A stretch of 32,201 nucleotides of DNA from Vulcanimicrobiota bacterium (GTDB lineage Bacteria > Vulcanimicrobiota > Vulcanimicrobiia > Vulcanimicrobiales > Vulcanimicrobiaceae): positions 1-32,201 of the forward strand of contig JAQBPM010000313.1 of NCBI GenBank assembly GCA_028287525.1. The letters run 5' to 3'. Positions 16,398-24,049 of the stretch are shown here, piece after piece. Both the position numbers and the translations under genes were made by a program. Positions within the stretch are counted from its first letter, which is position 1. Each line of letters begins with the position of its first letter. Below the pieces are notes generated by a model that had not been told where the DNA came from, ran no database searches, and worked only from the letters and a program-made list of their open reading frames with translations.

Positions 16398-16688
16398 GTT
16401 CGGTCCGTGGACATGTGATAAGCGACGGATTTCGTTCCAATCGCCGGCGATCAACGCCCGTTTTTTCGCGCGACGCCAGCCTTTGAGACGCTTCTCGGCA
16501 AAGATCGCCTCGTCAGGGGTCGAGAACGATTGTACGTATACGAGCTTCACCGGGCGGCGGTGGTGCGTGTAACACGCAGGATCCCAGCCGCTCGCGTGTT
16601 GCGCGACGCGCACGTCCACGTTTGAGCTAACGCCGACGTAGTAGCTGTCGTCCCGGCATTCGAGCATGTAGACCCAATATTGCTTCAC
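16374..16688 (-). CDS. Small GIY-YIG nuclease-domain protein
   Basis: 104 aa from the GTG at 16688 (VKQYWVYMLEC). A TTG at 16772, inside the right repeat, would add 28 Arg-rich residues and is less likely. The GIY-YIG fold is visible: YWVYMLECRDDSYYVGVS, the catalytic-type Arg in VDVRVAQHASG, YTHHRRPVKLVYVQSF, and the metal-binding Glu in AIFAEKRLKGWRRAKKRALI. It is close to the stand-alone 80-100-aa UPF0213-like group, whose cellular role is not established. The C-terminal HPSTSSG is encoded by repeat DNA. Both ends abut inverted repeat copies, making it a candidate enzyme for repeat dispersal, although these proteins also occur alone. Confidence 0.82.
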   Translation of the reverse strand: MKQYWVYMLECRDDSYYVGVSSNVDVRVAQHASGWDPACYTHHRRPVKLVYVQSFSTPDEAIFAEKRLKGWRRAKKRALIAGDWNEIRRLSHVHGPNHPSTSSG

Positions 16689-16760
16689 GCCGGTACAGTC
16701 GCGACGAACGCACCCTTCGGCAAGCGCACGGCGTCCTGCGTCGCGGCGCGATCGGGGCTC

Positions 16761-16845
16761 ATCCTTCGACAAGCTCAGGATGACAGGGGCTTAGGCCCGT
16801 CCACTGCGCCCTTCGATGACTTTAGCGGCGCTCGGGGTGGGGTGA
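16761..16845 (-). repeat. Right repeat block, inverted copy of the left one
   Basis: On the minus strand this reads a gtcac...atcgaagggcg block (16807-16845), a linker cagtggacgggcctaag (within 16785-16806), and the core gtcatcctgagcttgtcgaa (within 16761-16784). Order and sequence match the left block in inverted orientation, with small indels in the outer unit. Confidence 0.78.
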
Positions 16846-16858
16846 CAGCGATTTGCTC

Positions 16859-17338
16859 TCAGCGGCGGATCAGTACGACGCCGGCGACCAGCAGGAGGGC
16901 GCCGAGCACGCGTAGCGGGTCGACCGGATGTTTCGGGGTGCCGAACCACCCGAATTGGTCGAACGCGAGCGACGCGATCATCTGCCCGAGCACGAAGAGC
17001 GCGATCAGCGCTGCGGTGCCGAGCCGCGGCAGCAGCAGGATGATGATCACCACGTACACCGCGCCGAACGCGCCGCCGAGCCACGACCACCACGGCGCGT
17101 TCGCGACCGCCATCCCGTTCGGCCACGGGTCGCGCGTGACCAGGACGATCGCGGCCATGACCAGGGTCCCGCCGGCGTAACTGATCAGCGCCGACCAGTT
17201 CGGCGAGTTCAGCCCCGTGCGCAAGTTGGCGTTCACGCTCGCCTGCAGCACGAAGCTCACCCCGGCCGCGATCGCCAAGAGCGCCAGAGCCCCGAGCCCG
17301 ACCGCCTCCCGCATCATCCAGGTTCTTGAAGCGTTCAT
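16859..17338 (-). CDS. YdcZ/DUF606-family DMT transporter
   Basis: A 159-aa membrane protein with about five hydrophobic helices. Characteristic segments of the DUF606/YdcZ half-size members of the drug/metabolite transporter superfamily are GVSFVLQASVNANLRTGLNSPNWSALISYAGGTLVMA, PWWSWLGGAFGAVYVV and the C-terminal GALLLVAGVVLIRR. Members are thought to act as homo- or heterodimers; no substrate is known. The ATG at 17338 (MNASRTWMMREAV) lies back to back with paaK, whose chosen start is 17 nt away, so the two share a very short divergent region. The opposite end faces the GIY-YIG element. Confidence 0.82.
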   Translation of the reverse strand: MNASRTWMMREAVGLGALALLAIAAGVSFVLQASVNANLRTGLNSPNWSALISYAGGTLVMAAIVLVTRDPWPNGMAVANAPWWSWLGGAFGAVYVVIIILLLPRLGTAALIALFVLGQMIASLAFDQFGWFGTPKHPVDPLRVLGALLLVAGVVLIRR

Positions 17339-17355
17339 CGCGGATGGTCCTCGTG

Positions 17356-18654
17356 ATGAGCCGCAGCGCCGCGAACCTGATCTTTCAGCCGGAGTTCGAG
17401 ACGCTCGAACGCCACGCGCTGGAAGCCCTGCAGCTGGAGCGCCTGCGCGCGCTCGTCGACCGGCTCCGTGATGCCAACGACATCTACCGGGAGCGCCTGC
17501 GCGGCCGCGCGACGCCCGAGGGGCTCGACGGGCTGGCGGACCTGCCGTTCAGCACGAAGGCCGATATGCGCGACGCCTATCCGCTCGGTCTGCTGGCGGT
17601 CGGGGAACGCGACCTCGCCCGCATCCACGCCTCCTCGGGTACGACCGGGACTCCGACGGTCGGCGCGTACACGCGCAAGGATCTCGACGTGTTCGGCGAG
17701 GTCATGGCGCGCAGTCTCGCGGCGGGCGGAATTCGTCCGGGCGACATGTTTCAGGTGGCTTGGGGATACGGGCTCTTCACCGGCGGCCTCGGCGCGCACG
17801 GCGGGTGTGAGACGCTCGGCGCGTGCGCGATCCCGGCCTCGGCGGGAAACACCAGCCGCCAAATGCAGCTGCTCGCCGACCTGCCGGTGATCGGGATCGG
17901 CGCGACGCCGAGCTACCTGCTCGTCCTGGCCGAACGATTCCGCGCCGAGAACCGCCGTCCGAAGGCGCTGCGCTACGCGATCTGCGGCGCCGAAGCGTGG
18001 ACGCGCGAGATGCGCGCGTCGCTCGAAGAACTCTTCGGCGTCATCGCGACGAACATCTACGGGCTCACCGAGATCATCGGCCCGGGCGTCGCGCAAGAGT
18101 GTTTGGAAAAAGCCGGCATGCACGTTCAGGAGGATCACTTCCTGGCGGAGATCGTCGATCCCGAGAGCGGCAAGCCGCTCCCCGACGGTGAGCGCGGCGA
18201 ACTGGTGCTCACGACGCTCACGCGCGACGCGATGCCCGTGCTGCGCTACCGCACGCGCGACCTCACCTCGATGGTCCGCGAACGGTGCGCCTGCGGCCGG
18301 ACGACCGCCCGGATCGATTGGTTCACCGGACGCGTCGATGACATGCTGGTGATTCGCGGCGTCAACGTCTTTCCGTCGGCGGTCGAGGAAGTATTGCTGC
18401 GCTTCCCGGAGCTCTCGCCGAACTACCGCATCTTCGTCGACCGTCCGCCGAACGGATTGGACGAGATGCTGGTCGAGGTCGAACATCACCCCGAAGCGTC
18501 GATCGACGACCTCGACCGTCTCGCCGCGGTCGTCACCGCGCGCATCTCGGAGACGCTGCTGGTGTCGCTGCGCACGAGCGTCGTCGCGCCGGGAACGATC
18601 GAGCGGATCGAAGCCGGCAAAGCCAAGCGCGTCATCGATCGGAGAACCCTGTGA
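17356..18654 (+). CDS. paaK: Phenylacetate-CoA ligase (AMP-forming)
   Basis: A 432-aa adenylate-forming enzyme that activates phenylacetate (or a close aryl acid) to its CoA thioester. Motifs: P-loop-like IHASSGTTGTPTVGAYT, the aromatic-rich substrate region FQVAWGYGLFTGGLGAHGG, IYGLTEIIGPG, RYRTRDLTSM, a Cys pair RCACGRT, and the hinge/C-terminal DDMLVIRGVNVFPSAVEE. All match PaaK rather than benzoate-CoA ligases. I start at ATG 17356 (MSRSAANLIFQPEFETL), the PaaK N-terminus; in-frame starts at 17326 and 17344 overlap the divergent ydcZ. It overlaps the following enoyl-CoA hydratase by 4 nt (GTGA). The ring-epoxidation genes (paaABCDE) are not in the window. Confidence 0.9.
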   Translation: MSRSAANLIFQPEFETLERHALEALQLERLRALVDRLRDANDIYRERLRGRATPEGLDGLADLPFSTKADMRDAYPLGLLAVGERDLARIHASSGTTGTPTVGAYTRKDLDVFGEVMARSLAAGGIRPGDMFQVAWGYGLFTGGLGAHGGCETLGACAIPASAGNTSRQMQLLADLPVIGIGATPSYLLVLAERFRAENRRPKALRYAICGAEAWTREMRASLEELFGVIATNIYGLTEIIGPGVAQECLEKAGMHVQEDHFLAEIVDPESGKPLPDGERGELVLTTLTRDAMPVLRYRTRDLTSMVRERCACGRTTARIDWFTGRVDDMLVIRGVNVFPSAVEEVLLRFPELSPNYRIFVDRPPNGLDEMLVEVEHHPEASIDDLDRLAAVVTARISETLLVSLRTSVVAPGTIERIEAGKAKRVIDRRTL

Positions 18655-19404
18655 GCGAACCGCTGGTCCTCATCGAGCGCCCGTCGCCGCACGTGCTGCT
18701 GCTGCGGCTCAACCGGCCGAAGGTGCTCAACGCGCTCTCGAACGCGGTGATCGCGCAGCTCGGCGACGCGCTCGAAGCGGCCGACCTGGACGGCGAGACG
18801 CGCGGTCGTCATCACCGGCGACGAACGGGCGTTCGCGGCCGGCGGCGACATCGCCGAGTTCGCCGGCGAGGGACCGCGGCTCGAGGAATGGGATCGCCTC
18901 TGGGCCTGCGGGCTTCCGCTGATCGCAGCCGTGCGGGGTCTCGCGTTCGGGGGCGGGCTCGAGCTCGCGATGTCGTGCGATCTGCTCGTCGTCGCGGAGA
19001 ACGCGCGCCTGGGACAGCCGGAGATCAATCTCGGCGTGATGCCGGGCGCCGGCGGGACCCAGCGGCTGACCCGCGCCGTCGGCAAAACGATTGCCACCGA
19101 GATGGTGCTGCTCGGCCGGGAGATCAGCGGCCGTGACGCGGAAGCGCACGGGCTCGCGAACCGCTGCGTCCCGCCCGAGCGCGTGCTCCCGGTCGCGCTG
19201 GATCTCGCGAAGGCCCTCGCCCGCCAAGCGCCGCACGCGGTGCGGGTCGCGAAGCGCGCGATCGCGCAGGCATTCGAGCAGTCGCTGCACGGCTCGCTGC
19301 TCGACGAGCGGCGCGCCTTCATGGCGCTCCTGCAATCCGACGACGCGCGCGAGGGCGTCGCGGCATTCCTTGAGAAGCGCAAGCCGACATGGCACGGACG
19401 ATGA
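18651..19404 (+). pseudogene. Enoyl-CoA hydratase (PaaF-like) interrupted by a frameshift
   Basis: The gene is read in two frames. From the GTG at 18651 it gives SEPLVLIERPSPHVLLLRLNRPKVLNALS... up to DLDGETR, then degenerates. The next frame continues exactly where the family should: AVVITGDERAFAAGGDIAEFAGEG, then GLAFGGGLELAMSCDLLVV and LGQPEINLGVMPGAGGTQRLTRAVG, to 19404. The break lies in the GC-repeat acgcgcggtc (18798-18807) and is explained by loss of one GC dinucleotide (or gain of one base). Both catalytic Glu positions (GGGLELAMS and GQPEI) are intact. As it sits in the middle of a coupled operon with good coding downstream, an assembly or sequencing error is at least as likely as true inactivation. 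Expected role: hydration in phenylacetate or fatty-acid beta-oxidation. Confidence 0.82.
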
Positions 19405-20192
19405 GCGCACCGGTTCAGCACAGCGTCGCCGTCGAGGGCGGGGTCGCGACGATCACCTTCAATCGCCCGCAGGCGTACAACGCCCTCACGGCCGACCTGA
19501 TCGAATCGCTCATCGAAACGCTCGGCGCGCTCGAACGCGACGCGTCGGCGCGCGCGATCGTCATCACGGGCGAAGGGAAAGGCTTCTGCGCCGGACAGGC
19601 CCTCGACGATCCGCGCGTGATGAACGCCGACGTCGCAACCGACATCGCGGCGACCGTCGAGCGCCGGTACAACCCGCTGATCCTCAAGCTGCTCACGATG
19701 GAAAAGCCGATCGTCGCCGCGGTCAACGGCGTCGCCGCCGGCGCCGGAATGGGGATCGCGTGCGCCTGCGACTTTCGCATCGTTGCCGACACCGCCTCGT
19801 TCACCACTGCGTTCGTGAAGATCGGCCTGGTGCCCGACAGCGGAACGTCGTTGACGCTGCCGCGCATCGTCGGCTACGCGAAGGCGCTCGAGCTGTGCAT
19901 CCTCTCGGAGAAGATCGACGCGGCACGAGCCGACGCGCTCGGTTTGTGCACGAAGGTGGTGCCGGCGGAGCGCTGCCTCGTCGAAGCGCAGGAGTTCGCC
20001 GCGACGCTCGCACGCGGACCGCGCGCGATCGGCCTGATCAAACGCGAGCTCGCGCACAACGGCCTCGGCTCGATCCGCGAAGCGTTGGCGTACGAAGCGG
20101 AGATGCAGGCGATCGCAGCGCAAACCGCCGATTTCGCCGAGGGCGTCGCCGCGTTCACCGAAAAGCGCGCACCGAAGTTCCAGGGCCGGTGA
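19401..20192 (+). CDS. paaG: PaaG-like enoyl-CoA hydratase/isomerase (ring-epoxide isomerase)
   Basis: 263 aa from the ATG at 19401 (MSAPVQHSVAVEGG), which overlaps the previous stop as ATGA; the track ATG at 19389 is an alternative adding four residues. Crotonase fold: FNRPQAYNALT, ITGEGKGFCAGQALDD (oxyanion hole), VNGVAAGAGMGIACACDFRI, and AFVKIGLVPDSGTSLTLPRIVG. The Asp in GLVPDSG is the PaaG-type catalytic acid, replacing the Glu pair of true hydratases. C-terminal FAEGVAAFTEKRAPKFQGR is the family ending. PaaG converts the phenylacetyl-CoA ring epoxide to an oxepin. Length matches E. coli PaaG (262 aa). Assignment within the crotonase family is good but not certain. Confidence 0.78.
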   Translation: MSAPVQHSVAVEGGVATITFNRPQAYNALTADLIESLIETLGALERDASARAIVITGEGKGFCAGQALDDPRVMNADVATDIAATVERRYNPLILKLLTMEKPIVAAVNGVAAGAGMGIACACDFRIVADTASFTTAFVKIGLVPDSGTSLTLPRIVGYAKALELCILSEKIDAARADALGLCTKVVPAERCLVEAQEFAATLARGPRAIGLIKRELAHNGLGSIREALAYEAEMQAIAAQTADFAEGVAAFTEKRAPKFQGR

Positions 20193-20659
20193 CCGCCGTC
20201 GCGCTGCGGCGCGCAACGGTCGAGGACGCGCAGCTGCTCGCCGAACATCGCGCCGCGATATGGGTGGAGGTCGGGGATTGGAGCGCCGAAGCGATGGCGG
20301 CCCAAACGCCGGTATGGACCGACTTCACCCGCCGCACCGTCGCCGACGGCACGTACGTCGCGTGGATCGCGGAAGAACGCGGCGAGCCGATCGCGAGCGG
20401 TGCGATCCTGGTGCAGCTCGCGATCCCGCGGCCGGGCTCCGATTCCGAGCGGGCCGGCCGCGTCCAGTCGGTCTACGTCGTTCCGCCGGCACGCCGGCGC
20501 GGCGTGGCGCGCGCCGTCATGGACGCGCTGCTCGCCGACGCGCGCGATTTGGGGCTGATTTGGCTCAGCCTCCACCCGTCCGACGAAGCACGCGGCCTCT
20601 ACGCGTCGATGGGCTTCACTGCGGGTGACGAGATGCTGCTGCGCTTGAGCGGCGCCTGA
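20189..20659 (+). CDS. GNAT-family N-acetyltransferase
   Basis: 156 aa from the GTG in the GTGA overlap with paaG. The track ORF starting at 19091 is off-frame until here. The fold signature is clear: LRRATVEDAQLLAEHRAAIW at the N-terminus, YVAWIAEERGEPIASGAILVQL strands, and the acetyl-CoA loop VQSVYVVPPARRRGVARAVMDALLADAR. WLSLHPSDEARGLYASMGFTAGDEM is the C-terminal block. Substrate is unknown. It lies between paaG and panE with almost no spacing, so it is co-translated with them; a role linked to CoA or acyl-CoA metabolism would be speculation. Confidence 0.85.
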   Translation: MTAVALRRATVEDAQLLAEHRAAIWVEVGDWSAEAMAAQTPVWTDFTRRTVADGTYVAWIAEERGEPIASGAILVQLAIPRPGSDSERAGRVQSVYVVPPARRRGVARAVMDALLADARDLGLIWLSLHPSDEARGLYASMGFTAGDEMLLRLSGA

Positions 20660-20660
20660 C

Positions 20661-21563
20661 GTGCGCATCGGAATCGTCGGCGCGGGAGCGATCGGACTCT
20701 CGTTCGCGGCCGCGCTCTCCGCCGCGCACGACGTCGTGCTGCTGGTGCGGCGTGCCGAGGTCGCGGGTGCCATCTCGCGTGACGGCATCGCGGTCGCAGG
20801 CCCCGAGGAGTCGGAGTTCGTTCCGGTCGCCGCCACGGCGGATCCGCGCGGGATGGCGGACCGCGACGCGCTCATCGTCGCGGTGAAGGCGTTCGCCACG
20901 CGCGACGCGCTCGCGCCGCTGAACGGCATCCTCGCGCCGCACGCGCTGATCGCCTCGGTCCAAAACGGGATCGACAACGCCGCCGACGCACGTGCCGTGT
21001 TGCCCGGAAACCGCGTCGTCGCGGGATCGACGATGTTCGGCGCGATCAAACTCGCCGACGGGCACGTTCGCCCGGTCATCGTCTCGGGCGCGACGATCTT
21101 CGAACGCGACGATTCCGCCGCTCCCACCAGCGACGATCTCGCCGCTGCGTTCGTCGCCGCCGGGCTCGACGCGAGCGTCGTCGACGACATCGCGCCGGTC
21201 TTGTGGCGCAAGCTGATCGTCAACGCGACGATCAATCCGCTGGGCGCCCTCGCGCGGCGCCCGAACGGCGCGATCGCCTCCGATCCCGACCTGAGCGAAC
21301 TCGGCAAAGCCCTCGCGCGGGAGGCCGGCGCGGTCGCACGCGCGGCGGGCGTCGACGTCGGCGACCCGTGGGAGGCGGCCGAAGCGGCGGCGCGCGCCAC
21401 CGCGGCGAACCGCAACTCGATGCTGCAAGACCTCGACGCCGGCCGCCCAAGCGAGATCGAAGCGATCGCCGGAGCCATCGTTCGCTCCGCCGCCGATCAC
21501 GGGATCGCCGTTCCCCTCACCGACGCGATGCTGCGCCTCGTGCGCGCGCGGCAACGCGCGTGA
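20661..21563 (+). CDS. panE: 2-dehydropantoate 2-reductase (ketopantoate reductase)
   Basis: A 300-aa NADPH-dependent reductase forming pantoate, the second step to pantothenate. The Rossmann motif MRIGIVGAGAIGLSFAAAL is at the very N-terminus. VAVKAFAT carries the conserved Lys of domain one, SVQNGIDN is the hinge region, and LWRKLIVNATINPLGAL is the catalytic helix block of the ApbA/PanE C-terminal domain. ANRNSMLQDLDAGRPSEIEAIAG is the substrate-binding signature ending the family. GTG start one base after the GNAT stop. It is coupled by a GTGA overlap to panB, which makes its substrate and supports the specific assignment over other ApbA-type reductases. Confidence 0.92.
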   Translation: MRIGIVGAGAIGLSFAAALSAAHDVVLLVRRAEVAGAISRDGIAVAGPEESEFVPVAATADPRGMADRDALIVAVKAFATRDALAPLNGILAPHALIASVQNGIDNAADARAVLPGNRVVAGSTMFGAIKLADGHVRPVIVSGATIFERDDSAAPTSDDLAAAFVAAGLDASVVDDIAPVLWRKLIVNATINPLGALARRPNGAIASDPDLSELGKALAREAGAVARAAGVDVGDPWEAAEAAARATAANRNSMLQDLDAGRPSEIEAIAGAIVRSAADHGIAVPLTDAMLRLVRARQRA

Positions 21564-22336
21564 AAGGGAGGCTCGGCGCGGCGGAGATCGGCGCCCGCAA
21601 AGGGACCGCGTTCCCCGTCATCACCGCCTACGACGCGCCGTTCGCCCGGTGTGCGGAAGCCGCCGGGATCGACGTGATCCTGGTCGGCGACTCGCTCGGC
21701 ATGGTCGTCCTCGGCTACCCCGCGACGACGCCGGTCCAACTCATCGACATGGTGCGCCACACCGGCGCCGTCGTGCGCGCCACGACCCGCGCGCACGTGA
21801 TCGCGGACCTGCCGTTCGGGGCGTACGAGGCCTCCGATGCCGATGCGATCTCGAGCGCCGTGCGGCTCATCAAAGAAGGCGGCGCATCGTCGGTCAAGCT
21901 CGAAGGCGGGGAGGCGGCCGCGCCGCGCATTCGCGCGATCGTGGGCGCGGGCATCCCGGTGTGCGCGCACATCGGCCTGCTGCCGCAGACCGCGGCGCTC
22001 GGCGAAGGTTTCCGTCCCCGGCGCGCGCGCGAACAGCTGCTGCGCGACGCAGCCGCCGTCGCCGAAGCGGGAGCGTTCGCCGTCGTTCTCGAGATGGTCG
22101 ACGCCGCGGTCGCCGCCGCCGTCACCGAACACGTCGGCATCCCAACGATCGGCATCGGCAGCGGCGCGAGCTGCGACGCGCAGGTGCTGGTGCTGCACGA
22201 CGTCCTCGGCCTCTATCCCGATCCGCCGAAATTCGCGAAAGCCTACGCCAACCTCGCCAACGACGCGACCAACGCCCTGCGCGCCTATGCCGGAGAAGTG
22301 CGTTCCGGCGCCTTCCCGCCTCGGCGCCAGTCGTAG
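21560..22336 (+). CDS. panB: 3-methyl-2-oxobutanoate hydroxymethyltransferase
   Basis: 258 aa from the GTG at 21560 overlapping the panE stop. PanB transfers a hydroxymethyl group from 5,10-methylene-THF to 2-oxoisovalerate, giving ketopantoate. Motifs: ITAYDAPFARCAEAAGIDVILVGDSLGMVVLGY (Mg2+ and substrate Asp), FGAYEAS, SVKLEGGEA (Lys, Glu), PVCAHIGLLPQ, the catalytic Glu in AVVLEMVD, and IPTIGIGSGASCDAQVLVLHDVLGL. Length matches the family (about 260-280). The gene order panE-panB reverses the reaction order. It ends the run of coupled genes that starts with paaK; panC and panD are not present. Confidence 0.95.
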   Translation: MKGRLGAAEIGARKGTAFPVITAYDAPFARCAEAAGIDVILVGDSLGMVVLGYPATTPVQLIDMVRHTGAVVRATTRAHVIADLPFGAYEASDADAISSAVRLIKEGGASSVKLEGGEAAAPRIRAIVGAGIPVCAHIGLLPQTAALGEGFRPRRAREQLLRDAAAVAEAGAFAVVLEMVDAAVAAAVTEHVGIPTIGIGSGASCDAQVLVLHDVLGLYPDPPKFAKAYANLANDATNALRAYAGEVRSGAFPPRRQS

Positions 22337-22396
22337 GCTTCGCAGCTGCCGGGCGCCTGAAACCGCGCGTCGGCTCGGGAAGGTTGTAGCGCCGCC

Positions 22397-24043
22397 ATGA
22401 TCACGCCGACCGACGCGTTGAGCGTCCCCCTGCTCGCCGCGCTTCCGCACGCGCTCCGCTCGCGGATCGTCGCGCGGGCCGCCGACGTCCGCGCCAACGT
22501 CGGGGAATGGATCATACGCGAAGGCGACCCGCCGTACTTTTGGATCGTCCTCGAAGGCGAAATCGAGGCGGTGCGCACGATCGCGGGCCGCGAACGCCAA
22601 ACGACCACCTGGGACCCGGGTGAATTCTTCGGCGAGGTGCCGCTGATGCTGGGGTCGACGGCGACCGTCGGCTGCCGCGCGATCCAGCCGTCGCGCCTCA
22701 TGCGGACCGATCCGACCGACTTCCACGCAATGGTCACCGAGGCGACGGAAGCCAGCGCCATCCTCGCGCAGACGCTCGTTCGTCGTGTCGGCATGATTAG
22801 CGACATCTACGCCGCCGCAGAGGTTACGCAAGCGACGATCGTCGGCGATCGCTACGATTTCGCCTGTCACGACATTCGCGACTTCCTCTCGCGCAATCAA
22901 GTCGCGTTCGATTGGCTCGATCCGAGCGATCCGGCCGATCGGCCGTTCGTCGCGGCCGAGGTGCTCGAGGCGAACGTGTATCCGGTCGTCGTCACCGAAG
23001 GGCACTCGCTCGTGCAGCCGAGCCAACGGGATCTCGCCGAGTCTTTAGGATTGCAGACTCGGCCGACCACCGACGTCTACGACCTGGCGATCGTCGGCGG
23101 CGGACCGGCAGGCCTTGCCGCGGCCGTCTACGGCGCCTCTGAAGGCTTACGGACGATGATGATCGAGCGCGAAGCACCTGGCGGCCAAGCCGGGACGTCG
23201 TCGCGCATCGAAAACTACTTGGGCTTTCCCGGCGGCGTCTCCGGCGGCGATCTCGCGCATCGAGCGCTGCTCCAAGCCAAGCAGTTCGGAACGGAGATCC
23301 TGGTGACGCGCCAGGTCGTCGAAATGCGCCTCGACGAGCCGACATTTTCGATCGTGCTCGACGGCGGTGAGACGATCGCCGCGCGTGCCATCGTCATCGC
23401 GACCGGCGTGTCGTGGCGTCCGCTCGAAAGCGACGGAGCGGAGCGCTTTGTCGGGCGCGGCGTCTACTACGGAGCCGCGCGCACCGAGGCGCTCGGAACG
23501 CGCGGGCGAGACGTCTTCATCGTCGGCGGAGGAAACTCGGCCGGGCAGGCAGCGATGTTCTTCGCGAATTACGCACGCAGGGTAACGATTCTCGTGCGCG
23601 GCGACGGGCTCGCGAGGACCATGTCGCATTATCTCATCGAGCAGATCCGCTCGAAGGTGAATATCGCGGTCGAGACCCGAACCACCGTCGCTAGGGTGTT
23701 GGGCGAGGACCATCTCGAGGCGATCGTCACGCGCGAGCGGTCCGGAGCGGAGGTCGAGCGTCGCGCGGACGCGCTCTTCGTGTTCATCGGGGCCGACGCC
23801 GAGACCGGCTGGCTGCCGAAGACGATCGAGCGCGAAGATTCCGGTTACGTCCGCACCGGTCGCGACGTGACGAACTGGACGGCCGTACGCCCGCCGTTCG
23901 CATTTGAGACGAGCGTCCCGGGAATCTTTGCGGTCGGCGACGTTCGGAGCGATTCCGTCAAGCGGGTCGCCTCCGCCGTCGGTGAGGGCAGCATCGTAGT
24001 CTCCTACATCCACCAATACCTGGACTCGCTTTTGTCACCCTGA
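22397..24043 (+). CDS. Cyclic-nucleotide-binding-domain / thioredoxin-reductase-like flavoprotein fusion
   Basis: 548 aa in three parts. Residues about 10-130 form a cNMP-binding-like jelly roll (GEWIIREGDPPYFWIVLEGEIEAV, WDPGEFFGEVPLM). About 150-225 form a thioredoxin/glutaredoxin-like segment without a CxxC (YDFACHDIRDFLSRNQVAFDWLD, VYPVVVTEGHSLVQPS). About 230-548 form an FAD/NAD(P)H domain of the TrxR type: DLAIVGGGPAGLAAAVYGASEG, APGGQAGTSSRIENYLGF, VFIVGGGNSAGQAAMFFA, and PGIFAVGDVRSDSVKRVASAVGEG. Where thioredoxin reductases carry the redox CxxC, this reads GVYYGAARTEA, so it cannot be a classical TrxR. Such fusions occur in several soil phyla; the electron acceptor is unknown. It is convergent with HPPD, with a 6-nt gap. 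Confidence 0.85.
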   Translation: MITPTDALSVPLLAALPHALRSRIVARAADVRANVGEWIIREGDPPYFWIVLEGEIEAVRTIAGRERQTTTWDPGEFFGEVPLMLGSTATVGCRAIQPSRLMRTDPTDFHAMVTEATEASAILAQTLVRRVGMISDIYAAAEVTQATIVGDRYDFACHDIRDFLSRNQVAFDWLDPSDPADRPFVAAEVLEANVYPVVVTEGHSLVQPSQRDLAESLGLQTRPTTDVYDLAIVGGGPAGLAAAVYGASEGLRTMMIEREAPGGQAGTSSRIENYLGFPGGVSGGDLAHRALLQAKQFGTEILVTRQVVEMRLDEPTFSIVLDGGETIAARAIVIATGVSWRPLESDGAERFVGRGVYYGAARTEALGTRGRDVFIVGGGNSAGQAAMFFANYARRVTILVRGDGLARTMSHYLIEQIRSKVNIAVETRTTVARVLGEDHLEAIVTRERSGAEVERRADALFVFIGADAETGWLPKTIEREDSGYVRTGRDVTNWTAVRPPFAFETSVPGIFAVGDVRSDSVKRVASAVGEGSIVVSYIHQYLDSLLSP

Positions 24044-24049
24044 CAACGA

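Larger units (their letters stand above)
16270..16845. mobile_element. Putative non-autonomous-size element: GIY-YIG gene between inverted repeats
   Basis: A 576-bp segment beginning gtcacc and ending ggtgac. Its left 81 bp (16270-16350) are matched in inverted orientation by its right 85 bp (16761-16845). Both contain a gtcac...atcgaagggcg block, then an 18-of-21 identical linker (agtggacgggcc.aa.ccc), then the gtcatcctgagcttgtcgaa core. The only gene inside is the GIY-YIG ORF. The element fills the gap between two convergent genes almost exactly (4 and 13 nt left over). No clear target-site duplication is visible. The inverted-repeat structure is seen directly; mobility is inferred. Confidence 0.5.

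Noticed and set aside
15129-20216. Long minus-strand ORFs (396, 384 and 576 aa) over the prenyl synthase, paaK and hydratase genes
   Set aside because: All are antisense to genes with clear family motifs and have no recognisable domain.
22397-24043. Annotation as thioredoxin-disulfide reductase (trxB)
   Set aside because: The redox CxxC is absent.
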